From DASRPD01 sp035646535 (GTDB taxonomy: Bacteria; Actinomycetota; Acidimicrobiia; IMCC26256; JANYLB01), in assembly GCA_035646535.1 (NCBI GenBank), contig DASRPD010000035.1:1-50013 (forward strand): a stretch of DNA of 50,013 nt, read 5' to 3'. The notes beneath the pieces were generated by a model. The model did no database searches. It was given only the letters and a program-made list of their open reading frames with translations, and was not told the origin of the DNA. This document shows, piece by piece, positions 24,137 to 30,891 of this stretch. Numbering within the stretch: position 1 is the stretch's first letter; every line of letters starts with the position of its first letter. Made by a program: the position numbers and the translations under genes.

Positions 24137-24280
24137 ACGCTTTGGCGTCAGCAGCCCGACCACCCCTTGAGGCCGCCGCGAATAGTTCCGGCCTGGTGAC
24201 GCCAAAGCGTCAGGGGGTGGGGTCCGGTGTAAGGGGGGTGAGGTCCGGTGTAAGGGAGGCTGGGGTCCGGCGTCAGCCGA
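24137..24280. repeat. 14-bp inverted repeat plus three short tandem repeats, intergenic
   Basis: ACGCTTTGGCGTCA (24137-24150) is repeated as its exact reverse complement TGACGCCAAAGCGT at 24197-24210. The right copy itself folds as TGACGC-CAAA-GCGTCA (24197-24212). Next come three copies of a roughly 20-base unit, two with GGTCCGGTGTAAGGG and one with GGTCCGGCGTCAGCC (24220-24280). The block lies between the stop of the flavin reductase gene and the FtsH-like gene, both on the minus strand. A further TGTCATTCCGGTGTC at 24093-24107 is nearby. Terminator, regulatory or small repeat element are all possible. Confidence 0.6.
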
Positions 24281-24779
24281 GGAGGCGGCCGTAGGCCCCG
24301 CGGTGGAACAGCAACGGCCCGACCGGCTTGGTGAGCCCGAGGTCGAGCACGCGGCCCACGACGATCACGTGGTCGCCGGCCTCGTGCTCGGCCTCGATCC
24401 GGCAGTCGAGGAACCCGACCACGTCGTCGAGGATCGGTGACCCGCCCACGCCGACGTTCCAACCGACCGACCCGAACCGGTCGGCTCCCCGGGTGGCGAA
24501 CGACTGCGAGACGTGCTCCTGGTGCTCGCCGAGGATGTTGACCGCGAACCCCCGCGAGCGCTGGATACGCGGCCAGGTCGACGACGTGAGCGCCGCGCAG
24601 AACAAGACGAGCGGGGGGTCGAGCGACACCGAGCTGAACGAGTTGGCAGCCATCCCGACCGGTTCGCCGTCGTCCATCGCGGTGACGATGGTGACACCCG
24701 TCGCGAAGTGCCCGAGCACCGAGCGGAAGCCAGGCGCGTCGGGCCGAAGGATGTCCGGGTCGCTTGGCGCGTCTGCCAT
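24273..24779 (-). CDS. flavin reductase, FMN-binding split barrel (168 aa)
   Basis: NAD(P)H:flavin oxidoreductase of the HpaC/flavin-reductase-like family, supplying reduced FMN to a two-component monooxygenase, or a related flavin-binding protein. Seen: FRSVLGHFATGVTIVTAMDD, PVGMAANSFSSVSLDPPLVLF, FAVNILGEHQEHVSQSFA and DHVIVVGRVLDLG, all typical of the split-barrel fold. The ATG at 24779 (MADAPSDPD) starts 10 bases after the stop of the MBL hydrolase gene, so it is probably cotranscribed with it. No partner oxygenase is in the window. Confidence 0.92.
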   Translation of the reverse strand: MADAPSDPDILRPDAPGFRSVLGHFATGVTIVTAMDDGEPVGMAANSFSSVSLDPPLVLFCAALTSSTWPRIQRSRGFAVNILGEHQEHVSQSFATRGADRFGSVGWNVGVGGSPILDDVVGFLDCRIEAEHEAGDHVIVVGRVLDLGLTKPVGPLLFHRGAYGRLLG

Positions 24780-24789
24780 GCGCGTCGGT

Positions 24790-25680
24790 CTACCGAGCGT
24801 GCGCGGGCGCGAGGGGGACGACGAGTCCTTCCGACGCCCCGAACACGGTCGTGCTGCCGACAGACGCGGCGATCTCCTGCGCGCCGTGGACGAGCTGGTC
24901 GACCTGCGCGTCGGAATGGGAAGGATCGTGGTGGAAGAGCGCGAGCTGCCGCGCGCCGGCCTCGCGGGCGACGTGCACGGCGTACTCGATCGTGCAGTGC
25001 CCATAGTGACGCTTGTCGACGAACTCGGTGGGCGTGTGCTGGGAGTCGTGGATGAGCAGATCGGCGCCGTCGGCGAGCTCGAGCACCTCCTGCGGTACGT
25101 ACTCGTCGCCCTCGACCGTGGAGCCACCCCCGCAGCCCTGGCCGTGATCACTGATGTACGCGACCGAGACGCCGCCGATCTCGACGCGGAACCCGAGCGT
25201 CGGGCCGACATGTCGCACCCATCGCGACCGGACCTTGGCCGAGCCCACCGGGAAGTCGTCGTCGCCGGTGTCGGTGAAGCTCACCTGGCCGACGAGCTCG
25301 TCGGGCCGAATCGGAAAGTACGGCGGGCACATCACGCCGGCGAAGACCTCGGCGAGTCGTCCGCCGTCCTGTCGGGGCCCGAACACGTCGAGCGCCGACT
25401 CCGGGCACTGCAGCGGCGCGAAGAACGGCAGCCCTTGAACGTGGTCCCAGTGGAGATGCGTGAGGAGGACCGAGGCATGGAACCCGGCGGCGTTGCCGGC
25501 ATCGGCAATGGCGTTGCCGTAGGCCCGCAGGCCGGTACCGAGATCGAGGACGATGGGTTCGTGCTCATCGGCCTCGATCGCGACACACGAGGTGTTGCCG
25601 CCGTAGCGCGCGAGCTGTGGACCATCGCACGGTGTTGACCCTCGCACTCCATGGAAGGTGACCCTCGCGCCCCCTGTCAT
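24790..25680 (-). CDS. MBL-fold metallohydrolase, RNase Z/PhnP-like (296 aa)
   Basis: Metallo-beta-lactamase-fold hydrolase, probably a phosphodiesterase. The metal motif THLHWDHVQGLPFF (H-x-H-x-D-H) is intact, followed by YISDHGQG, LLIHDSQHTPTEF, HCTIEYAVHVAREAG and LALFHHDPSHSD, as in RNase Z/PhnP relatives. The N-terminus VTFHGVRGSTPCDGP with RYGGNTSCVAIEAD is characteristic of this subgroup, which is often found in bacterial signalling contexts. The ATG at 25680 has TATTCT six bases upstream (25692-25687), suggesting a leaderless message. It is followed closely by the flavin reductase gene. Confidence 0.92.
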   Translation of the reverse strand: MTGGARVTFHGVRGSTPCDGPQLARYGGNTSCVAIEADEHEPIVLDLGTGLRAYGNAIADAGNAAGFHASVLLTHLHWDHVQGLPFFAPLQCPESALDVFGPRQDGGRLAEVFAGVMCPPYFPIRPDELVGQVSFTDTGDDDFPVGSAKVRSRWVRHVGPTLGFRVEIGGVSVAYISDHGQGCGGGSTVEGDEYVPQEVLELADGADLLIHDSQHTPTEFVDKRHYGHCTIEYAVHVAREAGARQLALFHHDPSHSDAQVDQLVHGAQEIAASVGSTTVFGASEGLVVPLAPAHAR

Positions 25681-25686
25681 CGCCCG

Positions 25687-25692
25687 AGAATA
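25687..25692 (-). promoter_or_regulatory. -10 box TATTCT, leaderless-type
   Basis: TATTCT on the minus strand, near the canonical TATAAT form, ends six bases before the ATG at 25680 of the MBL hydrolase gene. Confidence 0.5.
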
Positions 25693-25765
25693 CCCAGATC
25701 CGGGTCGGGGCAACAGCCCGCCCGTCGAATCGGCGCCCACCGCGCACCGAGGCCGCTCTCTTACG

Positions 25766-26611
25766 TCAGGAAAGCACGCGCCTCTTGAACCCGCTGATGC
25801 CAAGCCAGGTGAACAGGGCCGAGAAGCCGATCATCACGGGGTAGATGGTCCAGAGGCTCATGTGTGGCACCGGCGTGAGCGCGGCACGAAAGCCCTCGCA
25901 CATGTACACGAGCGGGTTCACGAGCACGAGGATCTGGAGCCATCGAATCGGCGCCAGGGCCTCCCATGGGTAGTAGATCGCCCCCAGGAAGGTCAGGGGG
26001 AGCACGATGATGCCGAACAGGAGGGGCACGGTTCGGGGGTCGAACCGGGTCCCGAACGTGAGCCCGAGCGCGCCGCACATGTAGCAGCCGAGCGGCAGGA
26101 GCGTGAGCAGCACGAACCAGTTGATGTGGAGCTCCACGGGCGTCGCGGGGACGACCGCGGCGATGGGGAACACGAGGACGGCCGAGAGCAGGCTCATGAG
26201 CGCGCCGGCGACGATCTTCTCGAGTGCCACCAGCCCGACCGGCATCGGCGCGAGCACTCGATCTTCGATCTCGCGGGTGTAGCCGAACTCCTGCACCATG
26301 GGCAGCGCGACCGACTGGATGCCCTGGAACATGATTGCGAGCCCGATGACCCCGGCGACGAGCATCGTCGAGAACTGGGTGGCCCCGGCGCCGGTGCCAC
26401 CGATGCCCTGGCCGATCTTGGGAAAGACGTAGGCGAACACGAAGACCATCAGGAACGGCTGCAAGAGCGTGCGCGGGAGAAACCCTCTGAGACTCTTGCG
26501 CAACACGGTGAGATCACGCAGCAGGAGCGCGCGGAACGCGATCCGGCTCGCGGTGCGCGCTCGGCGCTCGAGGCTCGTGTTCGACTCGGTCTCGGCGGTG
26601 ACGATGCTCAT
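25766..26611 (-). CDS. ABC-2 type transporter permease (281 aa)
   Basis: Membrane subunit of a drug- or lipid-exporting ABC-2 system (DrrB/NodJ-like). About six hydrophobic segments are visible, including LLQPFLMVFVFAYVF, STMLVAGVIGLAIMFQGI, LMSLLSAVLVFPIAAVV and VPLLFGIIVLPLTFLGAIYY. The motif EFGYTREIEDRVLAPMPVGL is a typical ABC-2 cytoplasmic loop. The start overlaps the ATPase stop by four bases (ATGA), showing translational coupling. It is the last gene of the marR-ATPase-permease operon. Confidence 0.93.
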   Translation of the reverse strand: MSIVTAETESNTSLERRARTASRIAFRALLLRDLTVLRKSLRGFLPRTLLQPFLMVFVFAYVFPKIGQGIGGTGAGATQFSTMLVAGVIGLAIMFQGIQSVALPMVQEFGYTREIEDRVLAPMPVGLVALEKIVAGALMSLLSAVLVFPIAAVVPATPVELHINWFVLLTLLPLGCYMCGALGLTFGTRFDPRTVPLLFGIIVLPLTFLGAIYYPWEALAPIRWLQILVLVNPLVYMCEGFRAALTPVPHMSLWTIYPVMIGFSALFTWLGISGFKRRVLS

Positions 26612-27570
26612 TCGCGTAGGTCCTTCCCGGTGAGGTTGATGAAGACGGTCTCGAGCGTGGGCTCGGTCGAGGACAGATCGCTGACCGTGAACCCGTGGCG
26701 TTCGGCGACCTCGACGATCGCGGGCAGGACACCGCGGATGTGCTCGACGCCGACTCGCACGACACCGTCGATGTGCTCGACGCGTCGCGCGTGAGGGATC
26801 CCCTCCCGCAGCACCGTGGCGAGCTGGTCGAGGTCACCGGCGGCCGAGACGCTGATCGCTGCGTCGAGACCGACCGACCGTTTCAGCTCGGCCGGCGTGT
26901 CGAGCGCGAGGAGGCGGCCATGGTCGATGATCGCGACTCGGTCACAGAGGGTGTCGGCCTCCTCCATGTAGTGCGTGGTGAGCAGGATCGTCTGACCACC
27001 ACCGTGGAGCTCGCCCAATATCTCCCACAGGGCGATCCGACTCTGCGGGTCGAGTCCCGCGGTGGGCTCGTCGAGAAAGAGCGTGGCCGGGTGGTGCATG
27101 ATCGCCCGCGCCACCATCAGGCGCTGGGCCATGCCCCCCGAGAGGGCGAGCACCTCCATGCCACCCCGGTCGGCCAGGCGGAACTGCTCGAGCAACCGGT
27201 CCGCCTCGGCGCGGGCCGTCTTGGCGTTCATGCCGAAGAAGCGTCCGTGAAAGTAGAGGTTCTCCCGGACGGTGAGCGAGCGGTCCAGCGTGTTGGTCTG
27301 CGGCACCACCCCGATCAACTGTTTCGCCGCGGTGGGATGGGCCACGACATCGACGCCACCGACAAATGCCCGGCCCGCAGTCGGGATGACGCTGGTGGTC
27401 AGCATCCCGGCGGTGGTGGTCTTGCCGGCACCGTTCGGACCGAGCAGGCCGAAGATCTCACCCCTGCGCACGGAGAGGTCGAGCTCGTCAACGGCCTTGA
27501 TACCACCGGGATACACCTTGGTCAGCCGCTCGGTTCGAATGACGTCGCCGGTCACCTCGTCATCGACCAC
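26608..27570 (-). CDS. ABC-2 exporter ATPase, DrrA/NodI-like (320 aa)
   Basis: ATP-binding subunit that powers the adjacent permease. Seen: Walker A GPNGAGKTT (LLGPNGAGKTTTAGML), Q-loop GVVPQTNTLDRSLT, signature LALSGGMAQRLMVARAI, Walker B TLFLDEPTAGLD and H-loop LLTTHYMEEADTLC. A DrrA-type C-terminal domain of about 90 residues follows, ending LETVFINLTGKDLRE. The start is GTG at 27570, preceded by GGAGGAAGCAC, and overlaps the marR gene by 11 bases. Typical substrates of this family are antibiotics, but none is indicated here. MarR control of the operon is likely. Confidence 0.94.
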   Translation of the reverse strand: MVDDEVTGDVIRTERLTKVYPGGIKAVDELDLSVRRGEIFGLLGPNGAGKTTTAGMLTTSVIPTAGRAFVGGVDVVAHPTAAKQLIGVVPQTNTLDRSLTVRENLYFHGRFFGMNAKTARAEADRLLEQFRLADRGGMEVLALSGGMAQRLMVARAIMHHPATLFLDEPTAGLDPQSRIALWEILGELHGGGQTILLTTHYMEEADTLCDRVAIIDHGRLLALDTPAELKRSVGLDAAISVSAAGDLDQLATVLREGIPHARRVEHIDGVVRVGVEHIRGVLPAIVEVAERHGFTVSDLSSTEPTLETVFINLTGKDLRE

Positions 27571-28006
27571 GTGCTTCCTCCTTCTCCTTCAGGCCACGGA
27601 AGTGCTCGGAGATTCGTGACAGCGCATCACCGAGCCACTCCAGCTCATCGGGGCTCAGAATCGATCGGTACTCGCGCTCGGCCGCGGTCATGACGCGGTG
27701 CAGCTCGACCAGCCGCCGCTCGCCCGCCGCGGTGAGGAAGACCCGGGTGATGCGGCGGTCGCGCCGGTCACGTCGGCGTTCGACGAAGCCCTCATCGACG
27801 AGCTTGTCGAGGTGGCCCACGAGCGTTGGTGGCTCGACCGCCATCCGCTCGGCCACCTCACGCTGGCTCGCGCCGTCGGCTTGCGACGCGGCGCGCAACA
27901 ACACCCAGTGCCAGAGGCTGGCTCCGTGACGGGCCAGGCGCGCGTCCAGGAAGTCGTGCTGTGCTCGTTGCGCGAAGAAGAGCCGTCGGCCGAGCAGCGG
28001 TTCCAT
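27560..28006 (-). CDS. MarR-family transcriptional regulator (148 aa)
   Basis: Winged-helix repressor, usually responsive to phenolic or lipophilic ligands. Seen: LLRAASQADGASQREVAERM, PPTLVGHLDKLVDEGFVERR and the wing DRRDRRITRVFLTAAGERR. The C-terminal dimerisation helix includes LSPDELEWLGDALSRISEHF. The ATG at 28006 gives MEPLLGRR. It overlaps the ABC ATPase gene downstream and is divergent from an alpha/beta hydrolase gene; an AT-rich palindrome lies in the shared promoter region. It most likely represses its own operon and perhaps the hydrolase. Confidence 0.92.
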   Translation of the reverse strand: MEPLLGRRLFFAQRAQHDFLDARLARHGASLWHWVLLRAASQADGASQREVAERMAVEPPTLVGHLDKLVDEGFVERRRDRRDRRITRVFLTAAGERRLVELHRVMTAAEREYRSILSPDELEWLGDALSRISEHFRGLKEKEEARGR

Positions 28007-28027
28007 CACGAGCGAAGCGTTAGCACC

Positions 28028-28038
28028 CTAATCATTAG
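28028..28038. promoter_or_regulatory. candidate MarR operator CTAATCATTAG
   Basis: Perfect AT-rich palindrome (CTAAT-C-ATTAG) in otherwise GC-rich DNA, between the divergent marR and hydrolase genes. It overlaps the place of the -35 region for a leaderless promoter with TACCAT at 28052-28057 and ATG at 28064. MarR proteins commonly bind such short palindromes next to their own gene. Confidence 0.5.
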
Positions 28039-28063
28039 TCGTCAACCCGTATACCATCCCATC

Positions 28064-28969
28064 ATGACGTCGAGCACCTCACCCACGCCGCTGCGAGTCA
28101 CCGCCAACGGCATCGACTTCGCGTACCTGCAAGCCGGTCCCGCTGACGGCCCCCTCGCGCTCTGCCTGCACGGCTTCCCTGATCACGCGCCCAGCTACGC
28201 CCAGTCAGGACTGCTCGACGCGCTGGCCGGCGCCGGATACCACGCGGTCGCGCCGTGGATGCGGGGGTACGCGCCCACCGGGCTCGCGCCGAACGGCAAC
28301 TACGAGGTGGCGTCCCTCGCGCTCGATGCCCTCGCGCTCGCCGACGAGCTGGCAGGTGACGGCGACGCCGTCCTGATCGGCCACGACTGGGGCGCGATCG
28401 CGGCGTACACCGCGGTGGGCCACCGTCCGGATCGGTTCTCGAAGCTCGTGACGATGGCCGTCCCCCATCAGGCCGCGCTCATGACCCGCTTCCTGACCAC
28501 GCCCGACCAACTGCAGCGCAGCTGGTACATCTTCTTCTTCCAGACGCCGCTGGCCGAGGGGATCGTGCCGATGCACGACTTCGCGGTGATCGACAAGCTC
28601 TGGCGAGACTGGTCACCGGGCCTCGTGCCCGATCACGACTTCATGCGCGCGTTGAAGGACACGCTCGGCTCTCCGGGAACGATCGAGGCTGCGATCGGCT
28701 ACTACCGCGCCATGCTCGGCACCACGCCCGGCGATCCGGCGCTGGCCGACGTCGGCGCGGCGGGAAACGGGCCGATCGCAGTCCCCACGCTCTACCTGCA
28801 CGGCGCCGACGACGGATGCATGGGCGTCGATCTCGTCGTGGAGCACGAGCTCCAGCCGTACTTCCCGGCCGGGCTCACCCTTGACGTCGTACCGGCCGCC
28901 GGCCACTTCATGCACCTGGACCAGCCCGAGCACGTCCGGCGCCACGTGCTCGCGTTCCTCACCGGCTGA
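28064..28969 (+). CDS. alpha/beta hydrolase, epoxide-hydrolase-like (301 aa)
   Basis: Alpha/beta-hydrolase-fold enzyme with an Asp nucleophile. Seen: oxyanion motif LHGFPDHAPSYA, nucleophile elbow VLIGHDWGAIAAY (Asp in G-H-D-W-G), the acid region LYLHGADDGCMGVD and the catalytic His in PAAGHFMHLDQPEHV. The HDWG elbow places it with epoxide hydrolases and haloalkane dehalogenases; HGFP and the cap with WYIFFFQTPLAE favour the epoxide-hydrolase-like group. TACCAT ends six bases before the ATG, indicating a leaderless message. It is divergent from marR with a shared palindrome and may be part of the same response to a lipophilic compound. Confidence 0.92.
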   Translation: MTSSTSPTPLRVTANGIDFAYLQAGPADGPLALCLHGFPDHAPSYAQSGLLDALAGAGYHAVAPWMRGYAPTGLAPNGNYEVASLALDALALADELAGDGDAVLIGHDWGAIAAYTAVGHRPDRFSKLVTMAVPHQAALMTRFLTTPDQLQRSWYIFFFQTPLAEGIVPMHDFAVIDKLWRDWSPGLVPDHDFMRALKDTLGSPGTIEAAIGYYRAMLGTTPGDPALADVGAAGNGPIAVPTLYLHGADDGCMGVDLVVEHELQPYFPAGLTLDVVPAAGHFMHLDQPEHVRRHVLAFLTG

Positions 28970-29015
28970 ACCCGGTCAAGCCGCGCCAACCCATGGCCGA
29001 AACGTCGTTCCGGCC

Positions 29016-29522
29016 CTATTCCGTCGTCTCGTACGGGCGCCGGCGCGGCTTGGCGGCGCTGCGCTTCGGGACCATCACCTTGCGACGGAAGAAGCACACT
29101 TCCTCGCCTCGCTGGTTGAACCCCCGCGTCTCCACGGTGACAACCCCGCGGTCTGGCTTGCTCGCCGACTCGCGCTTGGCGATGACCTGGGTCTCGGCAT
29201 AGATCGTGTCGCCGTGGAACGTCGGCCGCTTGTGCAGCAGCTCCTCGACCTCGAGGTTGGCGATCGCAAGGCCGCTCACGTCGGGGACGCTCATGCCGAG
29301 CACGAGCGAGTACACGAGGTTGCCGACGACCACGTTCTTGCCGAACTGGGTCTCGTTCTCGGCGAACCACGCATCGGTGTGCAGGGGATGGTGGTTCATG
29401 GTGATCATGCAGAAGAGGTGATCGTCGTACTCGGTGATCGTCTTGCCCGGCCAGTGCTTGTACACGTCTCCGGGCTCGAAGTCCTCGTAGTACCGGCCGA
29501 ACGGTCGCTCGTGGATCGTCAT
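29016..29522 (-). CDS. mch: MaoC-like hydratase, likely mesaconyl-CoA hydratase (168 aa)
   Basis: Hot-dog-fold enoyl-CoA hydratase. Seen: FGRYYEDFEPGDVYKHWPGK, TEYDDHLFCMITMNHHPLHT (hydratase motif with D and H), FGKNVVVGNLVYSLVLGMSV and RPTFHGDTIYAETQV. This pattern matches the short MaoC protein that accompanies the CoA-ester lyase in Streptomyces ethylmalonyl-CoA clusters, as I recall it. There it hydrates mesaconyl-CoA to methylmalyl-CoA. The ATG at 29522 is supported by TAGCCT eight bases upstream (29536-29531). An acyl-CoA dehydrogenase precedes it on the same strand after 119 bases. The precise substrate assignment is inference. Confidence 0.82.
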   Translation of the reverse strand: MTIHERPFGRYYEDFEPGDVYKHWPGKTITEYDDHLFCMITMNHHPLHTDAWFAENETQFGKNVVVGNLVYSLVLGMSVPDVSGLAIANLEVEELLHKRPTFHGDTIYAETQVIAKRESASKPDRGVVTVETRGFNQRGEEVCFFRRKVMVPKRSAAKPRRRPYETTE

Positions 29523-29530
29523 GGAGGCCG

Positions 29531-29536
29531 AGGCTA
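29531..29536 (-). promoter_or_regulatory. -10 box TAGCCT, leaderless-type
   Basis: TAGCCT on the minus strand ends eight bases before the ATG at 29522 of the MaoC gene. It indicates its own promoter within the 119-base gap after the acyl-CoA dehydrogenase gene. Confidence 0.45.
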
Positions 29537-29641
29537 GCCAGCGCGCCCGTCCCCCGGCGGGGTCGCCGCCCATCATCCGGGCGCCATCCGCGGTCGGTCG
29601 CCCCGGCACGGTCGACGACCGCGACGAGGCCGCCCCGAGGT

Positions 29642-30799
29642 CTAGCCGTCCTGGGAGTAGCGGCTCAGCAGGCCGCGGGCGATCACGAGGCGCTGGATCT
29701 CGTTGGTCCCTTCGCCGATGAGCATCAACGGCGCGTCGCGGTAGTACCGCTCGATCGGGAGCTCGGTCGTGTAGCCGACGCCACCGTGGACCCGCATCGA
29801 GTCGGTCGCGATGGCAAACGCGGCTTCGCTCGCGAACAGCTTCGCCATGCCGGCTTCCACGTCGCAACGCGCGCCCGACTCCTTGAGCGCAGCGGCGTGC
29901 TCGGTCAGCAATCGAGCCGCCTGGAGCTGAGTCCCCATGTCGGCCAGCCTGTTCTGCACCGACTGGTGCTGCGCGATCGGCTTGCCGAAGGTCTCGCGTT
30001 GTTGGGCGTAGGTGATCGCGGCTTCGAACGCGGCGCGTGCGACCCCCACCGAACGCGCCGCGATGTTGATGCGACCGACCTCGAGGGCCGAGAGGATGAA
30101 GTGCTGTCCCCGGCCCAGGCCGTCGGGACCGCCGAGCACGGCGTCAGCAGGGACCCGGTGGCCGTCGTAGCTCATCTCGACGGTCTCGATCCCCTTGTAC
30201 CCGAGCTTGGGAATGTTGCGCGAGACGGTGATCCCGCCGTAGACGGGTCCGGGCTCCTTGTCCACCATGAAGCACGTGATGCCTTCGTCGGTACGCGCCG
30301 CCAGCGCGACGAGACCGGCTCGTTCGTCGTTCGTCACCCAGTCCTTGGTGCCGGTGATGACGTACTCGTCGCCGTCACGCGTGGCGCGACAGGCCAGCGC
30401 GCTGGTGTCGCTGCCCGCGTCCGCCTCAGAGAGCGAGAGGCACCCACGGGTCTCGCCACTCGCGAGCACCGGGAGCCAACGGCGACGCTGCGCCTCGGTC
30501 CCGTTCGCCTTGAGGAGATTGGCGACCATCACGTGGGTGTTGAGGACACCCGACAGGGACATCCAGCCGGCCGCGAGCTCTTCGATCACGCCGCAGTAGG
30601 TCGGCAGGTCGAGCCCCAGACCTCCGTACTTCTCTGCGATCGTGACGCCGAAGAGCCCCATGTCCCGCATCCCGGCGACGATCTCGGTCGGGAACTCGTC
30701 CGCATGCTCGAGATCCGACGCGACGGGCAGGACCTCGCGTTCGACGAATCGGCGGACCGCCGCGATCAGCTCGGCTCGCACTTCCGGGTCGGTCGGCAC
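29642..30799 (-). CDS. acyl-CoA dehydrogenase (385 aa)
   Basis: FAD-dependent acyl-CoA dehydrogenase catalysing alpha,beta-oxidation of an acyl-CoA, electrons going to ETF. Seen: FGVTIAEKYGGLGLDL, CLSLSEADAGSDTSALACRA (flavin-binding strand), WVTNDERAGLVALAART, GRINIAARSVGVARAAFEAA, QRETFGKPIAQHQSVQNRLA and the C-terminal VHGGVGYTTELPIERYYRDA with EGTNEIQRLVIARGLL. The catalytic Glu is probably in the EGTNE loop. The GTG at 30799 (VPTDPEVRAEL) gives the usual family length; an in-frame ATG at 30859 would include a 16-bp repeat region. It may serve branched acyl-CoA or ethylmalonyl-CoA pathway metabolism; substrate unknown. Confidence 0.92.
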   Translation of the reverse strand: MPTDPEVRAELIAAVRRFVEREVLPVASDLEHADEFPTEIVAGMRDMGLFGVTIAEKYGGLGLDLPTYCGVIEELAAGWMSLSGVLNTHVMVANLLKANGTEAQRRRWLPVLASGETRGCLSLSEADAGSDTSALACRATRDGDEYVITGTKDWVTNDERAGLVALAARTDEGITCFMVDKEPGPVYGGITVSRNIPKLGYKGIETVEMSYDGHRVPADAVLGGPDGLGRGQHFILSALEVGRINIAARSVGVARAAFEAAITYAQQRETFGKPIAQHQSVQNRLADMGTQLQAARLLTEHAAALKESGARCDVEAGMAKLFASEAAFAIATDSMRVHGGVGYTTELPIERYYRDAPLMLIGEGTNEIQRLVIARGLLSRYSQDG

Positions 30800-30828
30800 C
30801 GGGACGACGATAATCGGCCCCGCCGCCA

Positions 30829-30867
30829 GGGAACATGTCGAGGGGCCGCCGGGGAACATGTCGAGGG
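30829..30867. repeat. two 16-bp direct repeats in a divergent promoter region
   Basis: GGGAACATGTCGAGGG occurs at 30829-30844 and again at 30852-30867, a 23-base step, close to two helical turns. Each copy contains the palindrome ACATGT. It lies between the acyl-CoA dehydrogenase gene (GTG 30799, minus) and the ABC exporter gene (ATG 30892, plus). Candidate binding sites for a regulator of both genes. Confidence 0.6.
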
Positions 30868-30891
30868 AGCCGCTCGTTCCATGATTGGGAC

